From contig NZ_CP054058.1 of assembly GCF_003935895.2 (NCBI RefSeq), positions 2,461,177-2,525,176 of the forward strand: 64,000 nt of DNA. The letters run 5' to 3'. The DNA is from Scandinavium goeteborgense. GTDB lineage: Bacteria > Pseudomonadota > Gammaproteobacteria > Enterobacterales > Enterobacteriaceae. The translations under genes were made by a program, and so were the position numbers. Positions 16,675-26,300 of the stretch are shown here, one piece after another; position 1 is the first letter of the stretch, and the number at the start of each line of letters is the position of its first letter. The notes under the pieces were generated by a model. It was not told where the DNA came from, did not search any database, and saw only the letters and a program-made list of their open reading frames with translations.

Positions 16675-17532
16675 TTATTCCTTAATCAGGGTCAAAAAGA
16701 AGCTTACCGCCTCATCCGGCGACAACAGTTCTTCCCTGACGATGAGGTGCAAAGGTGTCGCCCGACGAACACCATGATTCAGCGGCAACACCTTGAGGCT
16801 GCCCGTTTCAAGCTGCGAACGGATATGCGCTTGCGGCAGCCATCCGTAGCCCACTTCTGACATCACGGCCTCAATGGCCGCATCGACAGTGGAAAATGTC
16901 CATGCATCACCGGCGGTGACAGAATTCTCGCGACTGTCAGCCATGCGAATCAACGGATAGAGGCTCAATATTTCCGCCGTCAGCGGTGCAGGCGTCGCAA
17001 AGAGTGGATGCTCAGGATGAGCAACCGCGACAAAATCAATGTTCATCAGCCATTCCCCGCGCCCGTTAACGTCCTGGCGACGGGTGACAATCAAGATATC
17101 TGCTTCGGTAAAAATCTCCGCATCTTGTTGAGTACTCTCCAGCACCTCAGTAAGTTGCACCTGTATGCGCGGATAGGCCTGCTGAAATTTGCGCAAGATG
17201 GCGAACAGCCGCCCGCGAGGAAAAATGCTGTCTACCACCAGCTTCAGGCGGGTACGCATTCCATCCTGCAAATTAGCCGCCCGCATCTCAACGTGTGAAA
17301 ACGCATTCAGCAAGGGTCGGACCCGATTGAGAAGCTGCTCTCCCGCCGGGGTCAACACCGCCCGCCGCCCTTGCGGAATCAGCAACGTAACGCCGAGACG
17401 CTCCTGCAAAAGCGACAGGTTATAGCTGACCGATGACTGGCTACGATGCAGGGCATCAGCCGCACGGGCGAAACTCCCCAGATCCACCACTTTTTCCAGA
17501 ATCGCCCATTGTTCGAGAGTTGTTTTTTGCAT
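16675..17532 (-). CDS. LysR-family regulator, probably of padC
   Basis: A 285-aa LTTR. The N-terminal winged HTH (about 5-63) includes LGSFARAADALHRSQSSVSYNLSLLQERLG, a classic LysR recognition region. The effector-binding domain starts near 90. It is divergent from the phenolic acid decarboxylase gene with 97 bp between the starts, the normal arrangement for an LTTR and its target. A hydroxycinnamate inducer is inferred from this context alone. The start ATG at 17532 is the first in frame. Confidence 0.88.
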   Translation of the reverse strand: MQKTTLEQWAILEKVVDLGSFARAADALHRSQSSVSYNLSLLQERLGVTLLIPQGRRAVLTPAGEQLLNRVRPLLNAFSHVEMRAANLQDGMRTRLKLVVDSIFPRGRLFAILRKFQQAYPRIQVQLTEVLESTQQDAEIFTEADILIVTRRQDVNGRGEWLMNIDFVAVAHPEHPLFATPAPLTAEILSLYPLIRMADSRENSVTAGDAWTFSTVDAAIEAVMSEVGYGWLPQAHIRSQLETGSLKVLPLNHGVRRATPLHLIVREELLSPDEAVSFFLTLIKE

Positions 17533-17552
17533 GATTAATCTAAAAATCGAAT

Positions 17553-17607
17553 GATTATCATCTTAAATTAGCGTTATTCATCCATATTTTAAAGGATTAA
17601 GATAATC
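17553..17607. promoter_or_regulatory. Candidate LysR operator region upstream of padC
   Basis: The short divergent gap contains the inverted pair GATTATC (17553-17559) and GATAATC (17601-17607), within GATTATCATCTTA and TTAAGATAATC. Such spaced half-sites are what an LTTR tetramer would bridge. padC itself has AAGGAG seven bases before its ATG. Confidence 0.4.
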
Positions 17608-17629
17608 TCAACTTAAGAAGGAGCACAAT

Positions 17630-18136
17630 ATGAGCACATTCGACAGACATGATTTAAGCGGTTTTATCGGTAAACATCTGGTGTATACCTATGATAATGG
17701 CTGGAATTACGAGATTTATGTGAAGAATGGCCAGACGCTGGATTACCGTATTCACAGTGGCCTGGTGGGAAATCGCTGGGTGAAAGATCAGCAAGCCTGG
17801 ATTGTTCGCGTTGGCGAAAGCACCTACAAAATTTCCTGGACGGAGCCAACCGGAACTGACGTCAGCCTGATAGTGAATCTCGGCGAAAAACTGTTCCACG
17901 GCACCATCTTCTTCCCACGTTGGGTGATCAATAATCCGGAAAAAACAGTCTGTTTCCAGAACGATCACATTCCGCTGATGGAATCTTATCGTGATGCCGG
18001 TCCCGCCTACCCGACCGAGGTAATTGATGAATTCGCCACCATCACCTTTGTGCGAGACTGCGGAGCGGATAACGACAGCGTCATTGCCTGTGCCGCCAGC
18101 GAATTACCGGCTGATTTTCCGCAAAATCTGGCGTAA
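17630..18136 (+). CDS. padC: Phenolic (ferulic/p-coumaric) acid decarboxylase
   Basis: A 168-aa cofactor-free decarboxylase. It converts p-coumarate, ferulate and caffeate to the 4-vinyl phenols, which detoxifies plant cell-wall acids. The sequence is close to the Enterobacter ferulate decarboxylase I remember: FIGKHLVYTYDNGWNYEIYV, DYRIHSGLVGNRWVKDQ and FPRWVINNPEKTVCFQNDHI. The Tyr pair and Glu used to position the substrate lie in the YTYDNGW and WTEPTG regions. It is a small beta-barrel and probably a cytoplasmic dimer. Single gene with its own terminator, divergent from a LysR gene. Confidence 0.94.
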   Translation: MSTFDRHDLSGFIGKHLVYTYDNGWNYEIYVKNGQTLDYRIHSGLVGNRWVKDQQAWIVRVGESTYKISWTEPTGTDVSLIVNLGEKLFHGTIFFPRWVINNPEKTVCFQNDHIPLMESYRDAGPAYPTEVIDEFATITFVRDCGADNDSVIACAASELPADFPQNLA

Positions 18137-18167
18137 TACGTCACGATGTTAAGCGATATCAGAAAGG

Positions 18168-18203
18168 CAGCAGGCGCGAGTGAAATCGCGCCTGCTGTTT
18201 TTT
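18168..18203 (+). terminator. padC terminator
   Basis: A 12-bp perfect stem, CAGCAGGCGCGA (18168-18179) with TCGCGCCTGCTG (18186-18197), a six-base loop and six T. It also lies between the convergent ends of padC and mppA. Confidence 0.93.
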
Positions 18204-18214
18204 ACGAAGGGAAA

Positions 18215-19831
18215 TTAATGCTTGATAATGTACATCGTGCGGCTGTACGCCACGTCTTCCGGGTTATCGATTGGGTAGCCTTTCAGCCACGGTTTAATCA
18301 GACGCCCGTTGGTGTACTGATAAATTGGCGCAATCGGTGCCTGAGCGGCAAGGATTTTCTCGGCTTCGTTATAGTCGTCATTACGCGCTTTTTCGGTCGT
18401 TTCCTGCGTCGCCTTGTTGATAACTTTGTCGTACGCCGGATCGTTAAAGCGGGAAATGTTTCCGCTGTGGGTAGAGGTCAGCAGCGACAGGAAGGTTGAC
18501 GGCTCATTGTAATCCCCAACCCAGGAGGCGCGGATCACGTCAAAGTTGCCGGTGTTACGGCTGTCGATATAGGTTTTCCACTCCTGGTTCTGCAACTTCA
18601 CATCAACGCCCAGATTCTTCTTCCACATCGACGCCACCGCGATGGCGATTTTCTGATGGTTTTCAGAAGTGTTGTACAGCAGCGTCAGTTTCAGCGGACG
18701 CCCCGGTCCATAGCCTGCGGCCGTTAGCAGCGTTTTCGCCTGCGCATTCAGCTCTTCCTGACTCATTTTTTCCGCGGCCGTTGGCTGCGGTGTAAAGCCA
18801 GACGTCACGTCCGGGGTAAAGTGCCAGGCTGGTTTCTCGCCGGTGCCGAGCACTTTGTCCGCCATAATGCGACGATCAATGGTCATGCTCAACGCCAGAC
18901 GCACGCGAGAATCTGCGGTTGGACCTTTTTGGGTGTTAAACGCGTAGTAATACGTACCCAACTGCGGCGGCGTATAGACCTGGCCTGGGATCTCTTTCAG
19001 CAGCTGTTTGTACTGATTTTTTGGGAAAGATTCGGTGATATCAATATCGCCCGCCTGATAGCGTTTCGTGGCGTTCGATTCCTGATTAATCGGCACAAAT
19101 GTCACCTGCTTGATGACGGTTTTGGCGTTATCCCAGTAGTTTGCGTTTGGCACAACCACCAGCTTTTCATTGACCACGCGCTCTTTCAGCACGTAGGCAC
19201 CATTGCCAATCAGCTTGCCAGGACGGGTCCAGTTAGGATCGCTCTCGACGTTGGCTTTTTGCACCGGATAGAGGGAGAAGTTGGCGGTCAGGTTCACGAA
19301 CCATGGCAGCGGTTTATCCAGTTGCACGCGCAGAGTTTTGGCATCGACGGCGGTAACGCCGAGTTTATCCGGCGTCGCTTTGCCATCGATAATATCCTGC
19401 GCATGGGTAATGCCCGCCAGCGCGGCGAACCAGGCAAACGGCGAGGTCGTTTTAGGGTCAACCAGACGCTGCCAGCTATAAACAAAGTCCTGGGCGGTAA
19501 CCGGTGTGCCGTCGGACCATTTCGCATCATCACGCAACGTGAAAGTCCAGGTGCGGTTATCGTTGGTCTGCCATTGGGTTGCGACGCCCGGGATAATATT
19601 GCCCTTCCCGTCCTGGTTCACCAGGCCTTCAAACAGGTCGCGGATCACCTGAATTTCCGGTAATCCCACCGCCTTCGCCGGATCCAGCGACGCAGGCTCA
19701 TCTTTAATGTGACGAACCAGCACCTGCTGCTGCGCCAGAACGGTTCCCTGCGGAACGTCGGCCGCAAAGGAAAGAGAAGAAACGCCACTCAGCGCCAGCG
19801 CAAAACAGATAGACGATACAGGAAACTTCAT
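18215..19831 (-). CDS. mppA: Murein tripeptide-binding protein MppA
   Basis: A 538-aa periplasmic solute-binding protein of the OppA family (E. coli MppA is 537). It delivers the recycled murein tripeptide L-Ala-D-Glu-meso-Dap to the OppBCDF importer. The signal peptide is residues 1-23 (ending SLSFA). Conserved stretches are VRHIKDEPASLDPAKAVGLP, VYSWQRLVDPK and WVGDYNEPSTFL. The ATG at 19831 has AAGGGG upstream and gives a proper signal peptide; upstream in-frame codons do not. K-12 has mpaA, another murein-peptide gene, close by; here a glucan synthase gene separates the two. Confidence 0.95.
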   Translation of the reverse strand: MKFPVSSICFALALSGVSSLSFAADVPQGTVLAQQQVLVRHIKDEPASLDPAKAVGLPEIQVIRDLFEGLVNQDGKGNIIPGVATQWQTNDNRTWTFTLRDDAKWSDGTPVTAQDFVYSWQRLVDPKTTSPFAWFAALAGITHAQDIIDGKATPDKLGVTAVDAKTLRVQLDKPLPWFVNLTANFSLYPVQKANVESDPNWTRPGKLIGNGAYVLKERVVNEKLVVVPNANYWDNAKTVIKQVTFVPINQESNATKRYQAGDIDITESFPKNQYKQLLKEIPGQVYTPPQLGTYYYAFNTQKGPTADSRVRLALSMTIDRRIMADKVLGTGEKPAWHFTPDVTSGFTPQPTAAEKMSQEELNAQAKTLLTAAGYGPGRPLKLTLLYNTSENHQKIAIAVASMWKKNLGVDVKLQNQEWKTYIDSRNTGNFDVIRASWVGDYNEPSTFLSLLTSTHSGNISRFNDPAYDKVINKATQETTEKARNDDYNEAEKILAAQAPIAPIYQYTNGRLIKPWLKGYPIDNPEDVAYSRTMYIIKH

Positions 19832-20200
19832 GGGATCCCCTTGTTCCAATAAACCCAACCAACTTAGTCGGGTAATTATTTGTTTCAACAGGAAGAAATG
19901 CAAATGACTTGTCGTATAAAATTGAAGGTGATAGCGAAAAGGTGTCAGTTATGCACCCAATTTAGTCCTGAACAGGCACGAAGTCGTCCCGGCGATTGTT
20001 CGCATGCTATTCGACTACTTCGTGATAGGATAAAACTTCGTCGTTAGAGACCACCGTCACTTCCCCTGATTGTGGCTTCAAATCACAGCCCCCTTTCTCA
20101 AAAGTTCGTCTCACGCACACGATGCTCTGCCCGGGAAATATTGATCAGTTTGCCATCCCGCGCCGATTCCTGAAGTGCATTCCGGCTCAACGTCGGTGTT

Positions 20201-20211
20201 CTATACTTAAG
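20201..20211 (+). promoter_or_regulatory. Candidate sigma-S-type promoter of the glucan synthase gene
   Basis: CTATACTTAAG at 20201-20211 matches the sigma-S extended -10 (CTATACTTAA) perfectly and lies about 95 bp before the ATG at 20303. No good -35 is seen. The rest of the 471-bp gap from 19832 holds the mppA promoter on the minus strand and no gene. The match suggests stationary-phase or osmotic control. Confidence 0.5.
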
Positions 20212-20302
20212 TGTTATTCCGGCAGCTGTTAAATCCCCGATGCCTCACGCCCATCTTGAGAGAACGTTTCTGAACTGATTTCGCAACTGCTCCTGCGCGT
20301 TC

Positions 20303-23300
20303 ATGTCGCATCAGAGCAACGCTATGAAAATGAATCCAAAAGGGTGGCTGAGCCGCTCCCTGCCCCTGGTCAACGCGCCCGAACACGTCCCGTTCCCGGC
20401 CAACGATCCCGCCGGTGAAAATAGCCTGCGGGCTGAACTCTTTTCTTCAGCCCAGATGGAGCGCTTCGGCAAAAAACTCGCCCGCTCGCATAAATTATCA
20501 GCGGATAAATTGCCGTATTACCTGCTCAAGCGCCTGAGCGACAACGAAGCCATCATTACGCAAAACTGCTACGCGCTGAACGCCGGTAAAAAGGCCAGCA
20601 TCATGCCCGCCGGGGAATGGCTGCTGGATAATTACTATCTGATCGAAGAGCAAATCCGTCTCGTCCGGCAACATCTGCCGAAAAACTTCGGCAAAGGCCT
20701 GCCAGCGCTGGCTTCACCGCACAACTGCCCACGCATTTACGATATTGCCGCCGAAGCGATCGCTCACGGCGACGGACGCTGGGACCCGGCCAGCCTGACT
20801 ATCTACATCAGTGCCTATCAGCAACATACCCAACTGACCTTAGGCGAAGTCTGGGCGCTGCCGGGCATGATGCGCCTGGCGTTAATTGAAAATCTGCGCC
20901 GCGTCAGCATCGATGTGGTGAAAGCCCAACAGGAACGCAATCTGGCCGATAGCTGGGTGACGCGCATTTTTGAATGCGCAGAAAACGCCCCTGCCGATGT
21001 GATTTTGGTCATTGCCGATATGGCGCGCTCGCGTCCCCCGCTCAGCAGCGCGTTTGTCGCTGAACTGGTGCGCCGCCTTCAGGGCCGCGGCAATATGCTG
21101 GCGCTACCGCTCACCTGGATTGAGCAGCGTCTTGCCGAACAGGGCGTGACCACCGAAGCCCTCATTTATCGTTTCAATCAACAGCTGGCAACCAGTCAGA
21201 TTTCGGTGAGCAACAGCATTGCCGGTTTGCGGTTATTGAGTGAAACCAACTGGGCAGAATTCGCCGAAGCAATGAGCGTGGTGGAACAAACGCTGCGCCT
21301 CGACCCGGCGGGTGTGTATCCGCTGATGCATTTTGATACCCGCGATCACTACCGCCATGTGATTGAAATTCTTGCCCGAGGCAGCCGCACCAGTGAGCCT
21401 GCCGTCGCGCAACACGTTTTGACCCTCGCCGCCCAAAATGCGCCAGAAACCCCAGGCCATCACATTGGCTATTGGCTGATGGGCGACGGACGTCAGCAGC
21501 TCGAAATGGAGCTAGCAGCGGACACCTCGCGCTTTATTCGCTTGCGCCACAGCTTCAACCAAATCCCGCTGCTTTCCTGGCTTGGCAGTTTGAGTCTTTT
21601 GACGACGGCAGCAACGGCGGCGATCATGCACGACACGGCGCTGTCAGGCATGAACGGACTGCTTATGCTGCTAACAGTGCCGCTAGTCGTGGCGATCAGT
21701 CAGCTGGTGAGCGATCTGCTCAGCGAAACGACCACTCGCTTTCGTCATCCACGCCCGCTGCCCCGCATGGATTTTTCTGCGGGGATACCGCCGGAATCGG
21801 CGACCCTGGTGGTCATTCCATGCCTGCTGACCAGCCCTGAAAACATCACCAAACTGCTCACCAGCCTGGAAATCTGCTGGCTGGGCAATCAGCACGAGCA
21901 TCTGCGTTTTGCGCTCTTGACCGACCTCACTGATTCCGTCAACGAAAACTCACCGGATAACAGCGCCCTGCTCGAACAGGCCATTTCGCAAACTCAGACA
22001 TTGAACCGACGCTACCCGGCGAACCGCCCGCGGTTTTATCTGCTGCACCGCGCACCCGAATGGAACCCGCCGCAGGGCGTCTGGATGGGATATGAGCGTA
22101 AACGTGGCAAGCTGGCGCTGCTGAACAGCTGGTTACGCCACCCCACCACGCAGTTTTCCAGTGCGATGGACCTGCCTACCGAACAGCTCCCCGAACGCAT
22201 CAAATACGTGATTACCCTCGATAGCGATACCGTTCTGCCGCGCGAAACGGCGCACAAGCTGGTTGCCACCATGGCGCATCCGCTCAACCGGCCTGAATAC
22301 GACCCCGCGCGTCAGCGTGTGGTGAAAGGCTACGGCATTTTGCAGCCGGGGCTGGCGGAAGAGATGCCACGCAACGGGCAAGGCCGTTATGCCGCCTTGT
22401 GCAGCAGCATTCCGGGTAACAATCCTTACTCGATGATGTCTTCCGATATCTATCAGGATTTGTTTGCCGAAGGATCGTTTGTCGGCAAAGGCATTTATGA
22501 CGTCGATGTCTTTGTGCAGGCCACCGCCAACACCTGCCCCGAAAATCTGGTCCTCAGCCATGATTTACTGGAAGGATGCTATGCCCGCTCCGGGCTGTTG
22601 AGCGAAGTCTTATTGTATGAGCAGTATCCAAACAACTATTTATCGGATGTGGCGCGGCGCACGCGCTGGATCCGTGGCGACTGGCAATTGCTGAACTGGC
22701 TCAAAACGCGGGTGCGAAAAGCAGACGGCAGTCACGACAAAAACCCGTTATCCGCGCTCTCTTACTGGAAACTTCTGGATAACCTGCGCCGTAGCCTGGT
22801 AGCCCCGTCTTTACTGGCGCTACTGTTTAGTACTCTGCTATGGGTGCCCAATCCACTGTACTGGCTGGGCGTGCTGGCGGTGGTGTGGCTGCTGCCCACG
22901 GCGCTGGCGGTCACGCATGATCTGCTGCGTAAGCCTGCCCGTCGGCTGTTAACCCAGCACCTGCTGCTGGTGATGACCGGGACGCTGAAACGTCTTTCCC
23001 GCGTCGGACTGAATTTCATCACTCTGCCGCACGAGGCCGGGTATTCGCTGTACGCCATCGCCGTAACGCTGTGGCGACTGGGCTTCAGTCAGCGCAATCT
23101 CAGTCAGTGGGTCAGTTTTAGCCCGGATAACGATTTGTCCAAAACGTCACCCCTCCGCTTTTACCGGGCGATGTGGCTGAACGTGGTCGCCGGTGTGTCA
23201 TTAACGGCGCTCACCGCGCACGCTGCGCCGTGGTTCTCGACTGTTGCGCTGCCCGTAGGCATCATCTGGTGCCTGGCCCCGCTGCTGTTAAGTTGGCTGA

Positions 23301-26300
23301 GCCGCCAGCCTACGCTTAAAACGTTCTCGCCAAACAAAGAACAAAAGCAGTTATTACGCCAGACCAGCCGTGAAATCTGGGCCTTCTTTGAGACCTTCGC
23401 CAACGCGAAAGAAAACGGGCTACCGCCGGATAACTATCAGGAAATCCCGCAGCCCGTTGTTGCGCATCGAACCTCACCGACCAACATTGGCCTGTCGCTG
23501 ATGGCCAACCTGACCGCCTGGGATTTTGGCTATCTGCCGATTGGCGAAGTGCTGCAACGCATCACACTGACCCTCGATTCGCTCGATAAAATGGAGCATT
23601 TCCGCGGGCATTTGTATAACTGGTATGACACTCGCACCCTGGCCCCGCTCAGCCCGCGCTACGTCTCCAGCGTCGACAGCGGCAATATGGCCGGGCATTT
23701 ACTGACCCTGCGTGAAGGGCTGTCGGCAATGCGCAATCAGCCGATATTAAACGGCGCACAAGTGCTCGCCGGGATAGACGATACGCTGTCTATTCTTGAA
23801 AAACACTGGGGCCAGAGCACCCCGACCGGGCTACGCTTGCTGCGTCAGCATTGCCACAGCGCCGCCGGGCTGGCTCCGGCTGAGCTGTTTACTGAACTGA
23901 AATGGATGCGCACCCAAAGTAATCATCTGCACGCTCTGTGTAATCATGAAGACACGGTGGTCGTGCGCTGGATTGAACACCTTCAGCGTCAGTTGGTGAT
24001 GCTGTGCCACGAATGGACGCACCTGCTCGGCTGGTTAACGTCGGCGTATGACGCGCAGACGCTGCCGTCATTGAGCTGGCTGGCGCAGGCGAAGCATTCC
24101 GGCGAAGGCTCCCCGCCTGCCTCCGCGATTTCACTGGCCCGTATGCGGCTGGATATCATTACCGAGCTCGAACAGCGGCTGAACGAACATGCGCAAATGG
24201 ATTTCACCTTCCTGTACAGCGAGGTGACCAACCTCCTCAGCATCGGCTACAACTGCGACACCAATATGGCGGATAAAAGCCATTATGACCTGCTGCCGTC
24301 CGAAATTCGGCTGACCAGTTTCCTCGCCATCGCCACCAATCAGCTGCCGCTCAAAAGCTGGTTCGCGCTTGGGCGGCTTTTCACCACCATTGATAACGAA
24401 ACCGCACTGATGTCATGGAGCGGTTCGATGTTTGAATATCTGATGCCAAACCTGGTGATGCCGACCTGGCCGGGCAGCCTGCTGGATGAGATGAGTCAGT
24501 CTGCGGTCATGCGCCAGATTGACTGGGGCAAAGAGCGCGGCGTGCCGTGGGGCGTGTCCGAGTCCGGCTACCATGCGTTTGACGTTCAGCAGAATTATCA
24601 GTATCAGGCCTTCGGCGTGCCCGGTCTCGGGCTGCGGCGCGGGCTGGCCGACGATATGGTGGTCGCGCCGTACGCCACGCTATTAGCGTTGATGATTTCA
24701 CCGCAAAAAGCCTGTGAAAACCTGGCCCGTCTGGAGAAAATCGGCGCGCGCGGTGAATACGGGTTTTATGAAGCGCTGGACTACACGCCGTCGCGTCTCG
24801 CCACCGGGCAGCTGTATGCCGTGGTGCAATCATGGATGGCGCATCATCAGGGCATGGCGTTTCAGGCGCTGGCGCACGTACTGCTCGACGCGCCCATGGT
24901 CGACCGGTTTATGGCCAGCACCGCGTTTCAGTCGGCGAGCTTGCTGCTCCAAGAACGCGTGCCCGATGCGGTGGATCTCTACAGTCCTCGCCGTCATTTT
25001 GAGTCGCATGAAGGCCGGGTTAAACCGGTGCATTACGAGCCGCGTATCTTTACCCGCGCGGACAGCCTGGTGCCCGAAGTTCAGCTGTTGTCCAACAGCC
25101 ATTATCACCTGATGATGACCCATACCGGCGGCAGCTATAGCCGCTGGAACGATCTGGCCCTGACCCGCTGGCGGAGCGATACCACCCGCGATAACTGGGG
25201 ATCGTTCTGCTATATCCGCGATGCGCACACCGGCGAGCTGTGGAGCAACAGTTGGCAGCCGGTCGGCGATATCGACAGCAACGACGAAGTTATCTTTACC
25301 GATTCAGGCGCGGAGTTCAGGCGCACCATCGATAACCTGAGCATCAAAACGCAGATTGTGGTGTCGCCGGAAGACGATATTGAACTGCGCCGCATCACGC
25401 TGCTGAACCGTGGCCGCCAGCCGCGCACCCTCGAACTGACGACCTACGCCGAAGTGGTACTGGCACCAGCGACCAGCGACCAGGCGCACCCTGCGTTCAG
25501 CAATTTGTTTATCCAAACGGAACTGATTACCGAGCAAAGCGCCATTCTATGCCACCGTCGGCCTCGCTCGCCGGATGAAAAAAGCCCGTGGCTGTGTCAC
25601 ATGATGGTGGTTCATGGCGGAAACCAAAGTGACGTGTCGTTTGAGACTGATCGGGCGAATTTCCTCGGGCGCGGCAGAGGCCCGGCCAACGCGCTGGCGG
25701 CTCATCAAAGCGGACCGCTCAGCAACACCTCCGGTTCCGTGCTGGATCCGATGCTGGCTATCCGTCAGACCATTACCGTGCAACCGGGCCAGTCCGTCAC
25801 CGTCGATATCGTGTACGGCGTGAGTGAAAACCGTGCGCAAAGCCTGGCGCTGCTGGAAAAATACCGTGATCACCCGATCGCCGATCGCGTGTTCGAACTC
25901 GCCTGGTCGCACAGCCTGGTGGTTTTACGCCAAATCAACGCTAACGAAGATGACGCCGCGCTGTTTAACCGTCTTGCCAGCGCCATTATCTACCCGTGCC
26001 AGGAACTGCGTGCCGACAGTCGCGATATCAGCCGCAACCGTCGCGGCCAGTCCGGTTTGTGGGGCTGGGCGATTTCCGGCGATCTGCCAATTGTGCTGCT
26101 CACCATCACCAGCGAGGAAAGCCTTCTCTCGGTCACCACCCTGATTCAGGCGCACCGATACTGGCGGCTGAAAGGGCTGGCGGCGGATTTGGTTATTCTC
26201 AATAACAGCCCCGGAGGTTATCAGCAGGGATTGCAAAACACGATAATGGATTTGATTTACGCCGGGTCGGAAGCCAGCCAGTTGGATAAATCCGGCGGGA

